A DNA stretch of 64,000 nt, taken from positions 534,207-598,206 of the forward strand of contig CALDSU010000008.1 in assembly GCA_937924525.1 (NCBI GenBank), read 5' to 3'. Each line of letters begins with the position of its first letter. Positions within the stretch are counted from its first letter, which is position 1. Below the pieces are notes generated by a model. The model had not been told where the DNA came from. It did not search any database and was given only the letters and a program-made list of their open reading frames with translations. This document shows, in pieces, positions 17,149 through 25,437 of the stretch. The DNA is from an uncultured Bryobacteraceae bacterium. GTDB lineage: Bacteria > Acidobacteriota > Terriglobia > Bryobacterales > Bryobacteraceae. Made by a program: the position numbers and the translations under genes.

Positions 17149-17234
17149 ACCTTCACCATAGCGCAGGAGCCGGGAAAGCAATCCCCTTAATCGGCCCCGA
17201 ATTTTGCCTGCGATCCGTCCGGGGGCCGCCGGCC

Positions 17235-17240
17235 TATAAT
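17235..17240 (+). promoter_or_regulatory. Consensus -10 element of miaB
   Basis: A perfect TATAAT ends 9 nt before the GTG start at 17250, so the transcript should begin 2-4 nt before the start codon. No good -35 box is present at normal spacing. Confidence 0.6.
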
Positions 17241-17249
17241 AGAGAAATC

Positions 17250-18578
17250 GTGGCCAGCAAGACCTTCTATATCGAAACTTTCGGCTGCCAGATGAATGTG
17301 CACGACTCGGAAAAGGTCGCCGGCGCCTTGCTCCAGCGGGGGTACGCCCGGGTGGAAGCTCCGGACGCCGCGGACCTGGTCTTCTACAACACGTGCAGCA
17401 TCCGGGACAAGGCCGAGCAGAAGGTTTTCCAGCGGCTCCAGCAGTTCAAGCGGGGCGCCAACGGCAAGGTGTTCGCCGTGCTGGGATGCGTGGCGCAGCA
17501 GGAGGGCGAAAAGATCTTCGAGCGCGCGCCGCACGTCAGCCTGGTGGCCGGTTCGGCCAGTTACGCCAGGCTGCCGGAACTGCTGGCCAGAATCGAGGCC
17601 GGCGAGCGCCGCGTGACCGGCCTGAGCCTGGACACGGACGAGACGTTCGAAACGCCCCTGACGCGCCGTGACCATCCCCATCGCGCCTACCTGACCATCA
17701 TCGAGGGCTGCGACAAGTCCTGCGCGTATTGTGTGGTGCCCTTCACCCGCGGTCCCGAGCGGAGCCGTGCGAGCGCCAGCATCCTCCAGGAGGCCCGCGA
17801 ACTGGCCGAGCAGGGCTACACCGAAATCCAATTGCTGGGGCAGAACGTGAACAGCTACCGCGACCCCTCGCCGGCGGGCTGGAATTTCGCGCAACTGCTG
17901 CGGCAGGTCGCCCGCGTTCCGGGCATCCGGCGGGTCCGCTTTACGACGTCCCACCCGCGGGACTTCGGCCGTGACATCGTGGAAGCGATCGACGAGAACC
18001 CCGTTCTCTGCAACCATGTTCACCTGCCCGTGCAGTCCGGTTCGTCGCTCGTGCTCGCCCGCATGCAGCGCCTGTACACGCGCGAGGAATACCTGCGGCG
18101 CATCGAGTGGCTGAAGCAGTCTCCCCGCCAGATCGCGATCAGCACCGATATCATCGTGGGATTTCCCGGCGAAACGGAAGAGGACTTCCAGGACACGCTC
18201 CGCCTCCTCGACCAGGTTGAATACGATTCGATTTTCAGCTTCAAGTACTCGCCCCGGCCGAACACGGCGGCGCTGGCGCTTGGGGACGCCGTGCCGGACG
18301 AGGAGAAGCAGCGGCGGCTCCTGATGGTGCAGGAAAAGCAGCGGGCCATTCAGATCCGCCGTCATGCGGCCCTGATCGGCTCGGTCGCAGAGGTGCTGGT
18401 GGAGGGCCGGAACCAGGCGCTGGGCCAGTGGATCGGGCGGACGGCGCAGCACCGCATCCTCAATTTCACGCACCCGGACAAGTCCGCCTCGCTGCTGGGC
18501 GCGTACCTGCCCGTCCTCGTCACGCGCAGCGGACCGAACTCCCTGGTGGGCGAAGCCGTGACGGGCGCTGTGGTGTAA
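17250..18578 (+). CDS. miaB: tRNA-2-methylthio-N6-dimethylallyladenosine synthase
   Basis: A 442-residue radical SAM methylthiotransferase that adds the 2-methylthio group to A37 of tRNAs reading codons that begin with U. The N-terminal UPF0004 domain carries the auxiliary-cluster cysteines in FGCQMN (Cys12), NTCSIRD and LGCVAQQ. The radical SAM CxxxCxxC motif is EGCDKSCAYCVVPFTRG (about residues 151-167). A C-terminal TRAM domain (about 375-440) binds tRNA. The GTG start is supported by the family N-terminus (TFYIETFGCQMN) and the very close TATAAT box. It is joined to the next gene by a TAATG overlap. Confidence 0.97.
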   Translation: MASKTFYIETFGCQMNVHDSEKVAGALLQRGYARVEAPDAADLVFYNTCSIRDKAEQKVFQRLQQFKRGANGKVFAVLGCVAQQEGEKIFERAPHVSLVAGSASYARLPELLARIEAGERRVTGLSLDTDETFETPLTRRDHPHRAYLTIIEGCDKSCAYCVVPFTRGPERSRASASILQEARELAEQGYTEIQLLGQNVNSYRDPSPAGWNFAQLLRQVARVPGIRRVRFTTSHPRDFGRDIVEAIDENPVLCNHVHLPVQSGSSLVLARMQRLYTREEYLRRIEWLKQSPRQIAISTDIIVGFPGETEEDFQDTLRLLDQVEYDSIFSFKYSPRPNTAALALGDAVPDEEKQRRLLMVQEKQRAIQIRRHAALIGSVAEVLVEGRNQALGQWIGRTAQHRILNFTHPDKSASLLGAYLPVLVTRSGPNSLVGEAVTGAVV

Positions 18579-19084
18579 TGAAGGGGGGTGAGCCGACCGT
18601 GGAACTCGAAATGAAGATTCGTGGCCTGATGATGGATCCCGTCACGAACATGCCCATCGTCATCCTGAAGGATGTCAATGGGAACAGCGTCCTCCCGATT
18701 TGGGTGGGCATCTACGAGGCAAACGCCATCGCGCTGGAAATCGAAAAGGTCACCACGCAGCGGCCGATGACCCATGACCTGATCAAGAGCTTGCTCCATG
18801 GTCTGGACACGGGCATTCGCAAGGTCGTCGTCAACGAACTGAAAGACGATACTTTCTATGCCATCATCTGGCTGGAACGCAACGGGGAGTTGATCAGCGT
18901 CGACTCCCGCCCGAGCGACGCGCTGGCGCTGGCGCTGCGGCTCGATTGCCCCATCTACGTCGAAGAGTCCGTGTTGAAGTCGTCCAAGCTTTCCACGTCC
19001 ACCGCGGAGCGGGTGAACAACGAAGAACTCCGCCGCTGGCTCGAGGGCCTCAACGACGAGGATCTCGGCCGGTACAAGATGTAG
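18578..19084 (+). CDS. Bifunctional nuclease (DUF151) family protein
   Basis: A 168-residue DUF151 protein: MKIRGLMMDPVTNMPIVIL near the start, LPIWVGIYEANAIALEIE, RPMTHDLIKSLLHGL and VDSRPSDALALALRLDCPIYVEESV. Plant and Thermotoga members have nuclease activity; the role in this lineage is not established. The ATG at 18578 shares a base with the miaB stop. Homologues usually begin near the MKIRGL segment, so ATG 18611 is an alternative start. Confidence 0.9.
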   Translation: MKGGEPTVELEMKIRGLMMDPVTNMPIVILKDVNGNSVLPIWVGIYEANAIALEIEKVTTQRPMTHDLIKSLLHGLDTGIRKVVVNELKDDTFYAIIWLERNGELISVDSRPSDALALALRLDCPIYVEESVLKSSKLSTSTAERVNNEELRRWLEGLNDEDLGRYKM

Positions 19085-19090
19085 GCTCCA

Positions 19091-19387
19091 GTGACCGCGC
19101 AGCTTGAGAAACTGGCGGCGGCCGGCATTGAGTTGGTCCCTTCCCTGGCCGTGCCGCAGTACTTTGTGTTCACGCGCGACGGTTTCGTGTCCCTGGTGGA
19201 GCGGAAGGGGGACGGCTTCGGCGCGGCGGGCGCGCCCGCGCTCATCACCGAGCACGGCCTCGCCATGCTGATCTGGCGGGGAGACCAAGGGTTTTTTATC
19301 GCCAAGGATCACGAGCAGCCCGCCACCGCCGGGCAGGTCGCGGCGCTCCGGCGCTTCGCAGCCGATCTGGCGGCGGCGCTCGCGTAG
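19091..19387 (+). CDS. Small protein of unknown function
   Basis: A 98-residue soluble protein starting at GTG 19091, 6 nt after the preceding gene and so probably in the same operon as miaB. It has an alpha/beta look (VPSLAVPQYFVFTRDGFVSLVER, then LAMLIWRGDQGFFIAKD and a C-terminal Ala-rich helix). I recognise no family. Good third-position GC and the tight spacing argue that it is a real gene. Confidence 0.65.
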   Translation: MTAQLEKLAAAGIELVPSLAVPQYFVFTRDGFVSLVERKGDGFGAAGAPALITEHGLAMLIWRGDQGFFIAKDHEQPATAGQVAALRRFAADLAAALA

Positions 19388-19440
19388 CCGCCGATGGGGG
19401 AGACCGCAGCGGCCCGCTCGCTGCCGAGCCTGTCAAAGAA

Positions 19441-19517
19441 CCGGGGCAGACAGCCTGGTTCGACGACGATTCGTTAATTCCTCGCTACTGTGGACTCGAA
19501 AAAGGTGTCTGACCCCG
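19441..19517. mobile_element. Possible MITE or REP-like remnant
   Basis: CGGGGCAGACAGCC near 19442 and GGTGTCTGACCCCG at 19504-19517 are imperfect inverted copies of a 13-14 nt element, flanking about 48 nt of lower-GC sequence. The word GGGGTCAGACACC recurs near small non-autonomous elements in many genomes. There is no transposase. The rest of the gene-free interval 19388-19745 shows only weak frames with no recognisable product. Confidence 0.3.
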
Positions 19518-19745
19518 ACGCCGGCGACTCGGATCCAGCGGATGGTTAAGGGGCGACGATCGTTCCACATCTTGCGGCCCGCCTCTGCCAGGCGCGCGGG
19601 CGACGCCGATCCGCGCATGGAAATTCACAATTTTTTCCGCGAAGAGAAAGCGCAGGATTCCTTCGTACTTACGCCCCCGGAAGACCGAAAATCCAGGACA
19701 AGCCGTGCGAAGTTGAGAGCAGGAGGCGAACTTCACGCCGGTTTC

Positions 19746-20123
19746 ATGGGTGACCCGATCTTTGGCCGGGGCGATTTCGAAGGGTTTTTATCGCGCGGAT
19801 TCGACTGTCCGGTTTGCGGCGCCTGGTTTTGGCGTCTGCCGGCTCTGGCCGAATGCGCGGCATGCGGCGAGGAGTTATGTCCGAGTTGCCAGCCCGTCGA
19901 GTGCGCCTGTGGCGACACGTTCTGCCAGAGCTGCATTGTCCGGTTGCGGGACGGCGACGGCGAGTACGGCATGTGTCCCGCCTGCCTGCGCGCGGCGGGC
20001 CTGTGCGAGGCCTGCGGGGAGGCTCCGCAGGAGATCCGGCGTCCGGAGGAGGGTGGAACCGAAAGACGGCTGTGCGCGGACTGCGCGCTGGCCTGCGTGG
20101 AGAACATCCTGCCGCTCCGGTGA
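19746..20123 (+). CDS. Small cysteine-rich zinc-ribbon protein of unknown function
   Basis: A 125-residue protein with 17 cysteines arranged mainly as CxxC pairs: CPVC, CAAC, CPSC, CAC, CQSC, CPAC, CEAC and CADC. The spacing suits several tandem zinc ribbons or a B-box/RING-like cross-brace. There is no signal peptide or enzyme motif. ATG 19746 is the first start after which the composition becomes protein-like; upstream frame residues look random. It is convergent with mnmE. A role in binding nucleic acid or protein is possible but not shown. Confidence 0.65.
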   Translation: MGDPIFGRGDFEGFLSRGFDCPVCGAWFWRLPALAECAACGEELCPSCQPVECACGDTFCQSCIVRLRDGDGEYGMCPACLRAAGLCEACGEAPQEIRRPEEGGTERRLCADCALACVENILPLR

Positions 20124-20137
20124 AGCGGCCGGGCGCG

Positions 20138-21475
20138 CTACTTGCCGATGCAGAAGGTGGAAAAAATGCGGTGGAGGATGTCGTCGGCGGTGGTCGCGCC
20201 GGTAAGGCCGTCGAGGGGCGCGAGCGCCGCGTACAAGTCGACCAGCAGCATCTCGTGGGGGATGCCGGCGGCCGCGGCGGTTTCGGCGCGCGCCAGCGCT
20301 TCTGCTGCTTCCTCGAGCAGGCGCCGGTGGCGCAAGCTGGTGATGAAGCCGTCCTCCGGCTCGTGCCGCTCGGGCAGAATGGCCTGGCGGAGCGCGTCGA
20401 TGCCCGCGCCGGTCAAGGCCGACACTTCGAAACAATCGTCCATCGGTTCCGCTCGGCGCGGAAGATCCGCTTTGTTGCCCGCCAGCAGGCAGCGCCCCTG
20501 TTGGCGGGCGCGCTCGATGATGGCGCGATCGGCCGCCGTCAGCGGCTCGGACAGGTCCACCACCACCAGCCGCACATCGGCATCCGCCATTGCCTGATAC
20601 GTCCGCTCGATACCCAGCGACTCCACCAGGTCCTGCCCTTCCCGGATGCCCGCCGTATCCACCAGACGCACGGGAATGCCACCGAGCGACGCGGTTTCCG
20701 AGACGGTGTCGCGGGTGGTGCCAGGGATGGGAGTGACGATGGCGCGATCTTGTTCCAGCAGGCGGTTGAATAGGCTGCTCTTGCCGACGTTCGGGCGGCC
20801 GGCGATCGCTAGCGTCATGCCCTCGCGGACCCACTTGCCATAGTCAAAGGTAGCCGCCAGAGCGGCCACCCCCTGCCGGACCGGCATCAGCCGGGCCAGG
20901 ATCTCCTCGCTGCCCGCCACGGCGACGTCGTCTTCCGCGAAGTCGATGCCGGCTTCCAGCAGCGCAATCAACTCCAGCAAGTGGCGCTTGACGGGCGCCA
21001 GGCGGCGGGACAGGGAACCGTCGGCCTGCTGCGCAGCCACCCGAGCCTGGTACAAAGTAGTCGCTTCGATCAGGTCGCGCACAGCCTCCGCCTGGGGCAG
21101 GTCGATGCGACCGTTCAGGAAGGCCCGCAGCGTGAACTCTCCCGGTTCGGCCAGCCGCGCTCCCGCGGCCACCGCCCGCTCGAGGCAGAAGCGCAGGACG
21201 ACGGGTGCTCCGTGGCACGAGATTTCCACCACATCTTCGGCGGTATACGACTTCGGCTTTGCGAAATAGGTGACCACCACCTGATCGATGACCTGGCCCC
21301 GCTCATCGACCAGCGCGGCGCGAGCGGCGGTCCAACTTTTCCACTCGAAGGCAGGTTGCAGACGCAGGACGGACTCGGCGATGGCGCGGGCGCGCGCGCC
21401 GGACAGCCGCACAATGCCGATCCCGCCGCGGCCCGGCGCGGTGGAAATGGCGCCGATCGTATCACTTAATTGCAA
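20138..21475 (-). CDS. mnmE: tRNA modification GTPase MnmE
   Basis: A 445-residue protein that, with MnmG, makes the 5-carboxymethylaminomethyl group on wobble U34. It has the N-terminal folate-binding domain ([37 protein letters not shown]), a helical domain, an inserted Ras-like G domain (GRPNVGKSS near residue 227, PGTTRD, DTAG, NKAD) and the catalytic C-terminal CIGK. The start is a TTG at 21475, supported by the family N-terminus and by the stop of jag 13 nt upstream. It is the last gene of the conserved rpmH-to-mnmE cluster. mnmG is not in the window. Confidence 0.97.
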   Translation of the reverse strand: MQLSDTIGAISTAPGRGGIGIVRLSGARARAIAESVLRLQPAFEWKSWTAARAALVDERGQVIDQVVVTYFAKPKSYTAEDVVEISCHGAPVVLRFCLERAVAAGARLAEPGEFTLRAFLNGRIDLPQAEAVRDLIEATTLYQARVAAQQADGSLSRRLAPVKRHLLELIALLEAGIDFAEDDVAVAGSEEILARLMPVRQGVAALAATFDYGKWVREGMTLAIAGRPNVGKSSLFNRLLEQDRAIVTPIPGTTRDTVSETASLGGIPVRLVDTAGIREGQDLVESLGIERTYQAMADADVRLVVVDLSEPLTAADRAIIERARQQGRCLLAGNKADLPRRAEPMDDCFEVSALTGAGIDALRQAILPERHEPEDGFITSLRHRRLLEEAAEALARAETAAAAGIPHEMLLVDLYAALAPLDGLTGATTADDILHRIFSTFCIGK

Positions 21476-21487
21476 GGCGGATGGTCG

Positions 21488-22087
21488 TCAACGGCGGGGT
21501 CGGCCCCGGCCCCGGTCCGGCCGGGCGCCCGCGCCGCGCGGCGGACCGCCCTGCCGGGGGGGCTGGAACGCCGAAGCCGGCGCCGATGGCATGCCCGCCG
21601 GGTAGACAATTACCTGCCGGTGCGGACCTACGCCCGCGCTTTCGCTCCGGATCTCCTGTTCGTCGCGCAGGGAAAGATGGATCACCCGGCGCTCGCGGCT
21701 GTTCATCGGGTTGAACGCGAAAGGCTTGCCGCTTCGTTTCACCCGCTCGGCCGCGGCGCGCGCGCTCAGCCGCAGTTCTTCAATGCGCAACATCCGATAG
21801 TCGTTGGCGTCGAAGGCAATGCGGGAATGGTCTTCCGACGGCACGCGGAGCACCTCCAGGCAGATCTGCTCTAAGGCAAGCAGCAGTTCGGCCCGATTGC
21901 TCAACAGCAGGTCCACGTCCCGCCCGGCGAACTTGACGCTGATGTCCGGGTTCTCAAAATCGGGATGGGGCGCCTCGCCCTCGGCCATCTCGAATTGCAA
22001 GTCGAAGCCCGCATTGCGGATGATCCGGCTCAGGCAGCGGTCCAATTGGGGTCCAACCGACGCAAGGGTGTACTTTCGCTCGCTCAC
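21488..22087 (-). CDS. jag: KH-R3H RNA-binding protein Jag/KhpB
   Basis: A 199-residue protein with a central KH-like domain (DISVKFAGRDVDLLLSNRAELLLALEQI) and an R3H domain (AERVKRSGKPFAFNPMNSRERRVIHLSL), ending in a disordered Pro/Gly/Arg tail of about 35 residues. The N-terminal Jag_N domain of Firmicutes KhpB is absent. It lies 3 nt after yidC and just before mnmE, its usual place. KhpB binds many small RNAs in other bacteria and forms a complex with KhpA. Confidence 0.9.
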   Translation of the reverse strand: MSERKYTLASVGPQLDRCLSRIIRNAGFDLQFEMAEGEAPHPDFENPDISVKFAGRDVDLLLSNRAELLLALEQICLEVLRVPSEDHSRIAFDANDYRMLRIEELRLSARAAAERVKRSGKPFAFNPMNSRERRVIHLSLRDEQEIRSESAGVGPHRQVIVYPAGMPSAPASAFQPPRQGGPPRGAGARPDRGRGRPRR

Positions 22088-22090
22088 CGG

Positions 22091-23803
22091 CTATTTCCTG
22101 ACGGGTTTCTTCTTCTCGGGCGCCGGGGGCGCCGCCGGTACGGCCGCCGCTGTCTTATTGAAAAACCATTGCTGCCCGATGGCGACCAGATTGCCGGTCA
22201 ACCAGTATAACATCAGGCCGCTGGAAGCCCCATAGAACATAAACCCGAAGACCAGGGGCATGAACAACATCATGCGCTGCTGGGTGGGGTCCACGCCCGC
22301 GGCCGGCGTCATTTTTTGCAGCAGGAACTGCGTGGCGATCATGGTGATGGGCAGCACCCGGATAGGAATGGTTTCGGGCTGCGAGAGATCCTTGACCCAT
22401 AGCCACGACGCGCCCCGCATCTCGATGGCCAGCGTGAACACCTGGTAGAACGCCCACAGAAACGGCAGTTGGAGCAACAGCGGCAGGCAGCCGCCCAGCG
22501 GGTTGACGCCATGTTTCTGGTAGAGCGCCATGACCTCCTGGTTCTGTTGCTGCCGCTTGGGATCGCGCATGCTCAAGTTGCGGTACTTGTCGTTGATCGC
22601 CTTGATCTGCGGCTGGAGCATCTGCATCTTCTTGGCCGACTTCAGGCTCGTGAGCTTGAGCGGGAACAGCGCCATGTTGATGACGATGGTCACGATGATA
22701 ATCGACCAGCCGTAGTTGTGAATATAACTGTCGTTCAGCCAGTGCACCACCAGAAAGATCGGCTTGGCGATGAAGCCGAAAAAGCCCCAGTCCACCACCT
22801 GTTCGAGCTTGGGGTTTACCTCGCGCAGGATGTCGAGGTCCTTGGGCCCGACAAAAAACGAAAACCGGTTGCCGCCGGATACCGCCCCGACGGCGGCGCC
22901 GACATGCGCCACCTCTTCCTGGTCCTTGGCCGAGGGCAGCAAATCGCTGAACGTCTGCAACGCGATGGTCGCGTTCGCCTCGGGGAGAAAGACCGCCGCG
23001 AAGTAGGTATCTTCGACGCCCGCGAACGAAAACTTCCCGGTGTCGGTGGTGACTCCGTCCTTGGCGTGCTTGTGATCGTGAGTCCGCAGTTTCCCGGCTT
23101 CCGTCTCGTAGTAGATCGCACGCTGAAGGGGTGGGGGATTGGGAACGGTAAAATCGCCGAAGCCGCCGCGCCAGGTGAGACCGTGGGGCACCGCCACGCC
23201 GCCGAGACCAACCTCCGAGCGCACCTCCGCCAGGTAGCGGTCCTTTTGAAAGAGCAAGGACTTCCTCGCCGTCACCTTGCCATCGGAGTATGCGAACTCG
23301 ACCCCGAGTCCATCCTCAGCGGTCTTCACCGCGAACAGCGCCTGGTTCAGGTCGACCGGCGGCGGTTTGTCGCGAAAGGTGAACGAGAGCGGATAACCGA
23401 CCTTCTCGGCCGCCTTCGCGTAGACGAATTCGACAGGGTTTCCGGCGTGATCGCGATATCGCTTCAGTTTCCAACTGCGGACCACGCCTCCGCGGTTGGA
23501 GAGCTCCACGCGATACAACCCGGTTTCGACCACCACCGTCTCCTCCCGCGCGGCCGCCACCGCCCCGGCGGCCGGGACCACGGGGGCGGGCTCCGGGGCG
23601 GGGGCTTCGGCGGGCGCCGCCTTTCCCGTTGCCGCTTCGGTTTTCTCCTGGGTTCGCTTGGCGTCCGGAGGAGGCTGCGGGGGATAGAAGTACGGCGTCA
23701 GGAACATCACGACGCCCATCAGGAGAAACGCGAGCAGAAGGCGCGTCTCCATGGAGATCTCGCCGGGAGCCTTTGGCGTCAAACCCTTGTTTTCGTCAGC
23801 CAT
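22091..23803 (-). CDS. yidC: Membrane protein insertase YidC
   Basis: A 570-residue inner-membrane insertase of the Gram-negative type. It has one N-terminal transmembrane segment (LLLAFLLMGVVMFL, about residues 22-36), a long periplasmic beta domain (about 60-340) and a C-terminal five-helix insertase core: NYGWSIIIVTIVINMALFPLK, then a cytoplasmic coiled-coil loop SAKKMQMLQPQIKAINDKY, GCLPLLLQLPFLWAFY and LMLYWLTGN. The conserved Arg in the groove is not easy to place by eye. A basic tail (PEKKKPVRK) can touch the ribosome. It is in its conserved place after yidD. Confidence 0.97.
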   Translation of the reverse strand: MADENKGLTPKAPGEISMETRLLLAFLLMGVVMFLTPYFYPPQPPPDAKRTQEKTEAATGKAAPAEAPAPEPAPVVPAAGAVAAAREETVVVETGLYRVELSNRGGVVRSWKLKRYRDHAGNPVEFVYAKAAEKVGYPLSFTFRDKPPPVDLNQALFAVKTAEDGLGVEFAYSDGKVTARKSLLFQKDRYLAEVRSEVGLGGVAVPHGLTWRGGFGDFTVPNPPPLQRAIYYETEAGKLRTHDHKHAKDGVTTDTGKFSFAGVEDTYFAAVFLPEANATIALQTFSDLLPSAKDQEEVAHVGAAVGAVSGGNRFSFFVGPKDLDILREVNPKLEQVVDWGFFGFIAKPIFLVVHWLNDSYIHNYGWSIIIVTIVINMALFPLKLTSLKSAKKMQMLQPQIKAINDKYRNLSMRDPKRQQQNQEVMALYQKHGVNPLGGCLPLLLQLPFLWAFYQVFTLAIEMRGASWLWVKDLSQPETIPIRVLPITMIATQFLLQKMTPAAGVDPTQQRMMLFMPLVFGFMFYGASSGLMLYWLTGNLVAIGQQWFFNKTAAAVPAAPPAPEKKKPVRK

Positions 23804-23809
23804 CTTGCG

Positions 23810-24019
23810 TTACCGGACCGGGTCGTAGCCACCGGCATGAAACGGGTGGCAGCGCCCCAGCCGCTTCAAGCCCATCCACACGCCGCGCGCCACGCCATAC
23901 CGGCGCACCGCATCGCACATATATTCCGAGCAGGTTGGAACAAACCGGCAGGCGGAAGGCAACAGAGGAGAAAGCATCAATTTGTAGGCCCGGAGGATGC
24001 CGATGACCAGCCCGCGCAC
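23810..24019 (-). CDS. yidD: Membrane protein insertion efficiency factor YidD
   Basis: A 69-residue YidD protein: IGILRAYKLMLSPLLPSACR, FVPTCSEYMCDAV, VWMGLKRLGRCHPFHAGGYD. The three cysteines and the final GGYDPV are typical. GTG 24019 gives the normal family length and a 43-nt overlap with rnpA. A longer reading from 24076 would add 19 residues that do not match the family. It peripherally aids YidC and Sec insertion at the inner membrane. Confidence 0.92.
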   Translation of the reverse strand: MRGLVIGILRAYKLMLSPLLPSACRFVPTCSEYMCDAVRRYGVARGVWMGLKRLGRCHPFHAGGYDPVR

Positions 24020-24342
24020 CGGCGGAACAGACGGTCCACTTCGCGTTGCAGTTCGGAAAAGGGGGCGTCCAGACATCGGCGGCGGGGATTAATGACAATC
24101 AGCCAATCGGTTTCCAAGGCCTTCCGCTGGAGGCGAACGGCTTCACGCAGGCGACGCTTAATGCGGTTGCGGACCACCGCCGGTCCCAGCGCCCGCGGCG
24201 TCGTGAAGCCAAAACGCGCCTCCCCGGAGGCGCGGAGGCAAAACGCCGCGAACAACGGACCGCTGAACTTGACGCCTTGCTCATAAACCTTGCGGAATTC
24301 TTGCGAGCGCAGAATCCGGGCGCTCTTGGGAAAGCCGGCGAT
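23977..24342 (-). CDS. rnpA: RNase P protein component with non-canonical start
   Basis: The protein cofactor of RNase P. The family N-terminus is clearly encoded upstream of any ATG, GTG or TTG: GFPKSARILRSQEFRKVYEQ then GVKFSGPLFAAF, followed by the signature VVRNRIKRRLREAVRL. An in-frame TAA at 24363-24361 limits the start to about 17 codons, among which the only near-start codons are ACG, ATC (24342), ATT (24315) and CTG (24312). ATC 24342 has an AGAGG site 7 nt upstream and gives 121 residues, the normal length, so it is listed. The gene begins 4 nt after the rpmH stop and overlaps yidD by 43 nt. The RNA partner is at 2985-3352. Confidence 0.9.
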   Translation of the reverse strand: MAGFPKSARILRSQEFRKVYEQGVKFSGPLFAAFCLRASGEARFGFTTPRALGPAVVRNRIKRRLREAVRLQRKALETDWLIVINPRRRCLDAPFSELQREVDRLFRRCAGWSSASSGPTN

Positions 24343-24346
24343 TCCT

Positions 24347-24496
24347 CTACCTCTCGTCGCTTACGGTCAGGCGCTTTCTTCCGCGGGCCCGCCGGCGCGA
24401 CAGCACCAGGCGGCCGGTCGCGGTCCGCATGCGGACGCGGAATCCATGGGTCTTGGCGCGCCTCCGGTTATTCGGTTGAAAGGTTCTTTTCGGCAT
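24347..24496 (-). CDS. rpmH: Ribosomal protein bL34
   Basis: A 49-residue basic protein with the invariant bL34 pattern [40 protein letters not shown] and LTVSD near the end. It is a large-subunit ribosomal protein. It heads the cluster rpmH-rnpA-yidD-yidC-jag-mnmE. dnaA, often divergent from rpmH, is absent here, and a deacetylase gene sits in its place. Confidence 0.98.
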   Translation of the reverse strand: MPKRTFQPNNRRRAKTHGFRVRMRTATGRLVLSRRRARGRKRLTVSDER

Positions 24497-24605
24497 GGGT
24501 ATTCCTTTGAGACGGCACCCACGCGGACGGGGCGCGGCCCAACTAGTTTCTCTGCAATTTTTCAGTATAGCGAACCGCCCGGTGTTCGGCAAACGCGGAA
24601 GTTGC

Positions 24606-24611
24606 TAAACT
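24606..24611 (+). promoter_or_regulatory. -10-like element of the deacetylase gene
   Basis: TAAACT ends 9 nt before ATG 24621, which would give a leader of only a few nucleotides. Confidence 0.4.
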
Positions 24612-24620
24612 GTCCGCGTC

Positions 24621-25424
24621 ATGTACATCAGCCGGCGTGAACTCTTGCTGGCCGGAGTCGCCTGGCCGGCACGCAGTCAGGACCAGACGCCCTTCCCTTG
24701 GTCGGAGGGCCAGCGCGCCGCCGTAAGCCTGACCTTCGATGACGCTCGCGTCAGCCAGATCGACACGGGAATCGCGCTCCTCAACCGTCACGGCGTGAAA
24801 GCGACCTTCTACGTCAACCCGGGCGCGGTCCAACGCCGCCTCGCCGGGTGGCGGGAGGTGGTCGCGGCGGGCCAGCATGAAATCGGCAACCACTCCTATT
24901 CCCATCCGTGCAGCGCCAACCTGGCGTTCTCACGCTCCAACGCCCTGGAAGACTACACGCTGTCCCGGATGGAGGAAGACATCGACCGCTGCACGGCGGA
25001 ACTTCGCCGGCTGCTCGACGTCACTCCCGTCAGCTTTGCGTATCCGTGCGGCCAGGATTTCGTGGGGCGGGGTGAATCAACGCGAAGCTACGTGCCGGTG
25101 GTCGCCAAGCGATTCCTTACGGGTCGCGGGTTCCGCGACAGATGGGCGAACGACCCGCGGAGCTGTGACCTGGCGAACCTCACCGGCATCGACTTTGACG
25201 GCTGGACATTCGACCGGATGCGCGCATTCGTCGAGAACGCCGCCAAAGAGCACCGCTGGGTGATCCTGGCCGGTCACGAAATCGGCGTTCCCCGCCACCA
25301 GACCGTCATCGCGGAGGAACTGGAGTCGTTCTGCAAATACCTGATTGATCCGGCGAACGGCGTCTGGACCGGCACGGTGGCCGAGATCGCCCAGTACGTG
25401 CAGGCCCGCCGGCGGAAGAACTGA
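24621..25424 (+). CDS. Secreted polysaccharide deacetylase family protein
   Basis: A 267-residue NodB-fold (CE4) protein with a short Tat-like signal at the start (SRRELLLAGVAW). The metal and catalytic motifs are visible: LTFDDA (Asp-Asp, about residue 42), HEIGNHSYSHPC (the His pair, about 89-100), and SFAYPCGQ. A distal His in WVILAGHEIG completes the usual site. The family removes N- or O-acetyl groups from glycans such as chitin or peptidoglycan; the substrate here is unknown. It faces the LarA-like gene tail to tail. Confidence 0.85.
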   Translation: MYISRRELLLAGVAWPARSQDQTPFPWSEGQRAAVSLTFDDARVSQIDTGIALLNRHGVKATFYVNPGAVQRRLAGWREVVAAGQHEIGNHSYSHPCSANLAFSRSNALEDYTLSRMEEDIDRCTAELRRLLDVTPVSFAYPCGQDFVGRGESTRSYVPVVAKRFLTGRGFRDRWANDPRSCDLANLTGIDFDGWTFDRMRAFVENAAKEHRWVILAGHEIGVPRHQTVIAEELESFCKYLIDPANGVWTGTVAEIAQYVQARRRKN

Positions 25425-25437
25425 CGGCCGCGTCCCG

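Noticed and set aside
22469..24286. 605-residue plus-strand frame
   Set aside because: It is antisense to yidC, yidD and rnpA, which are certain. The His/Arg-rich composition is typical of the complement of GC-rich genes.
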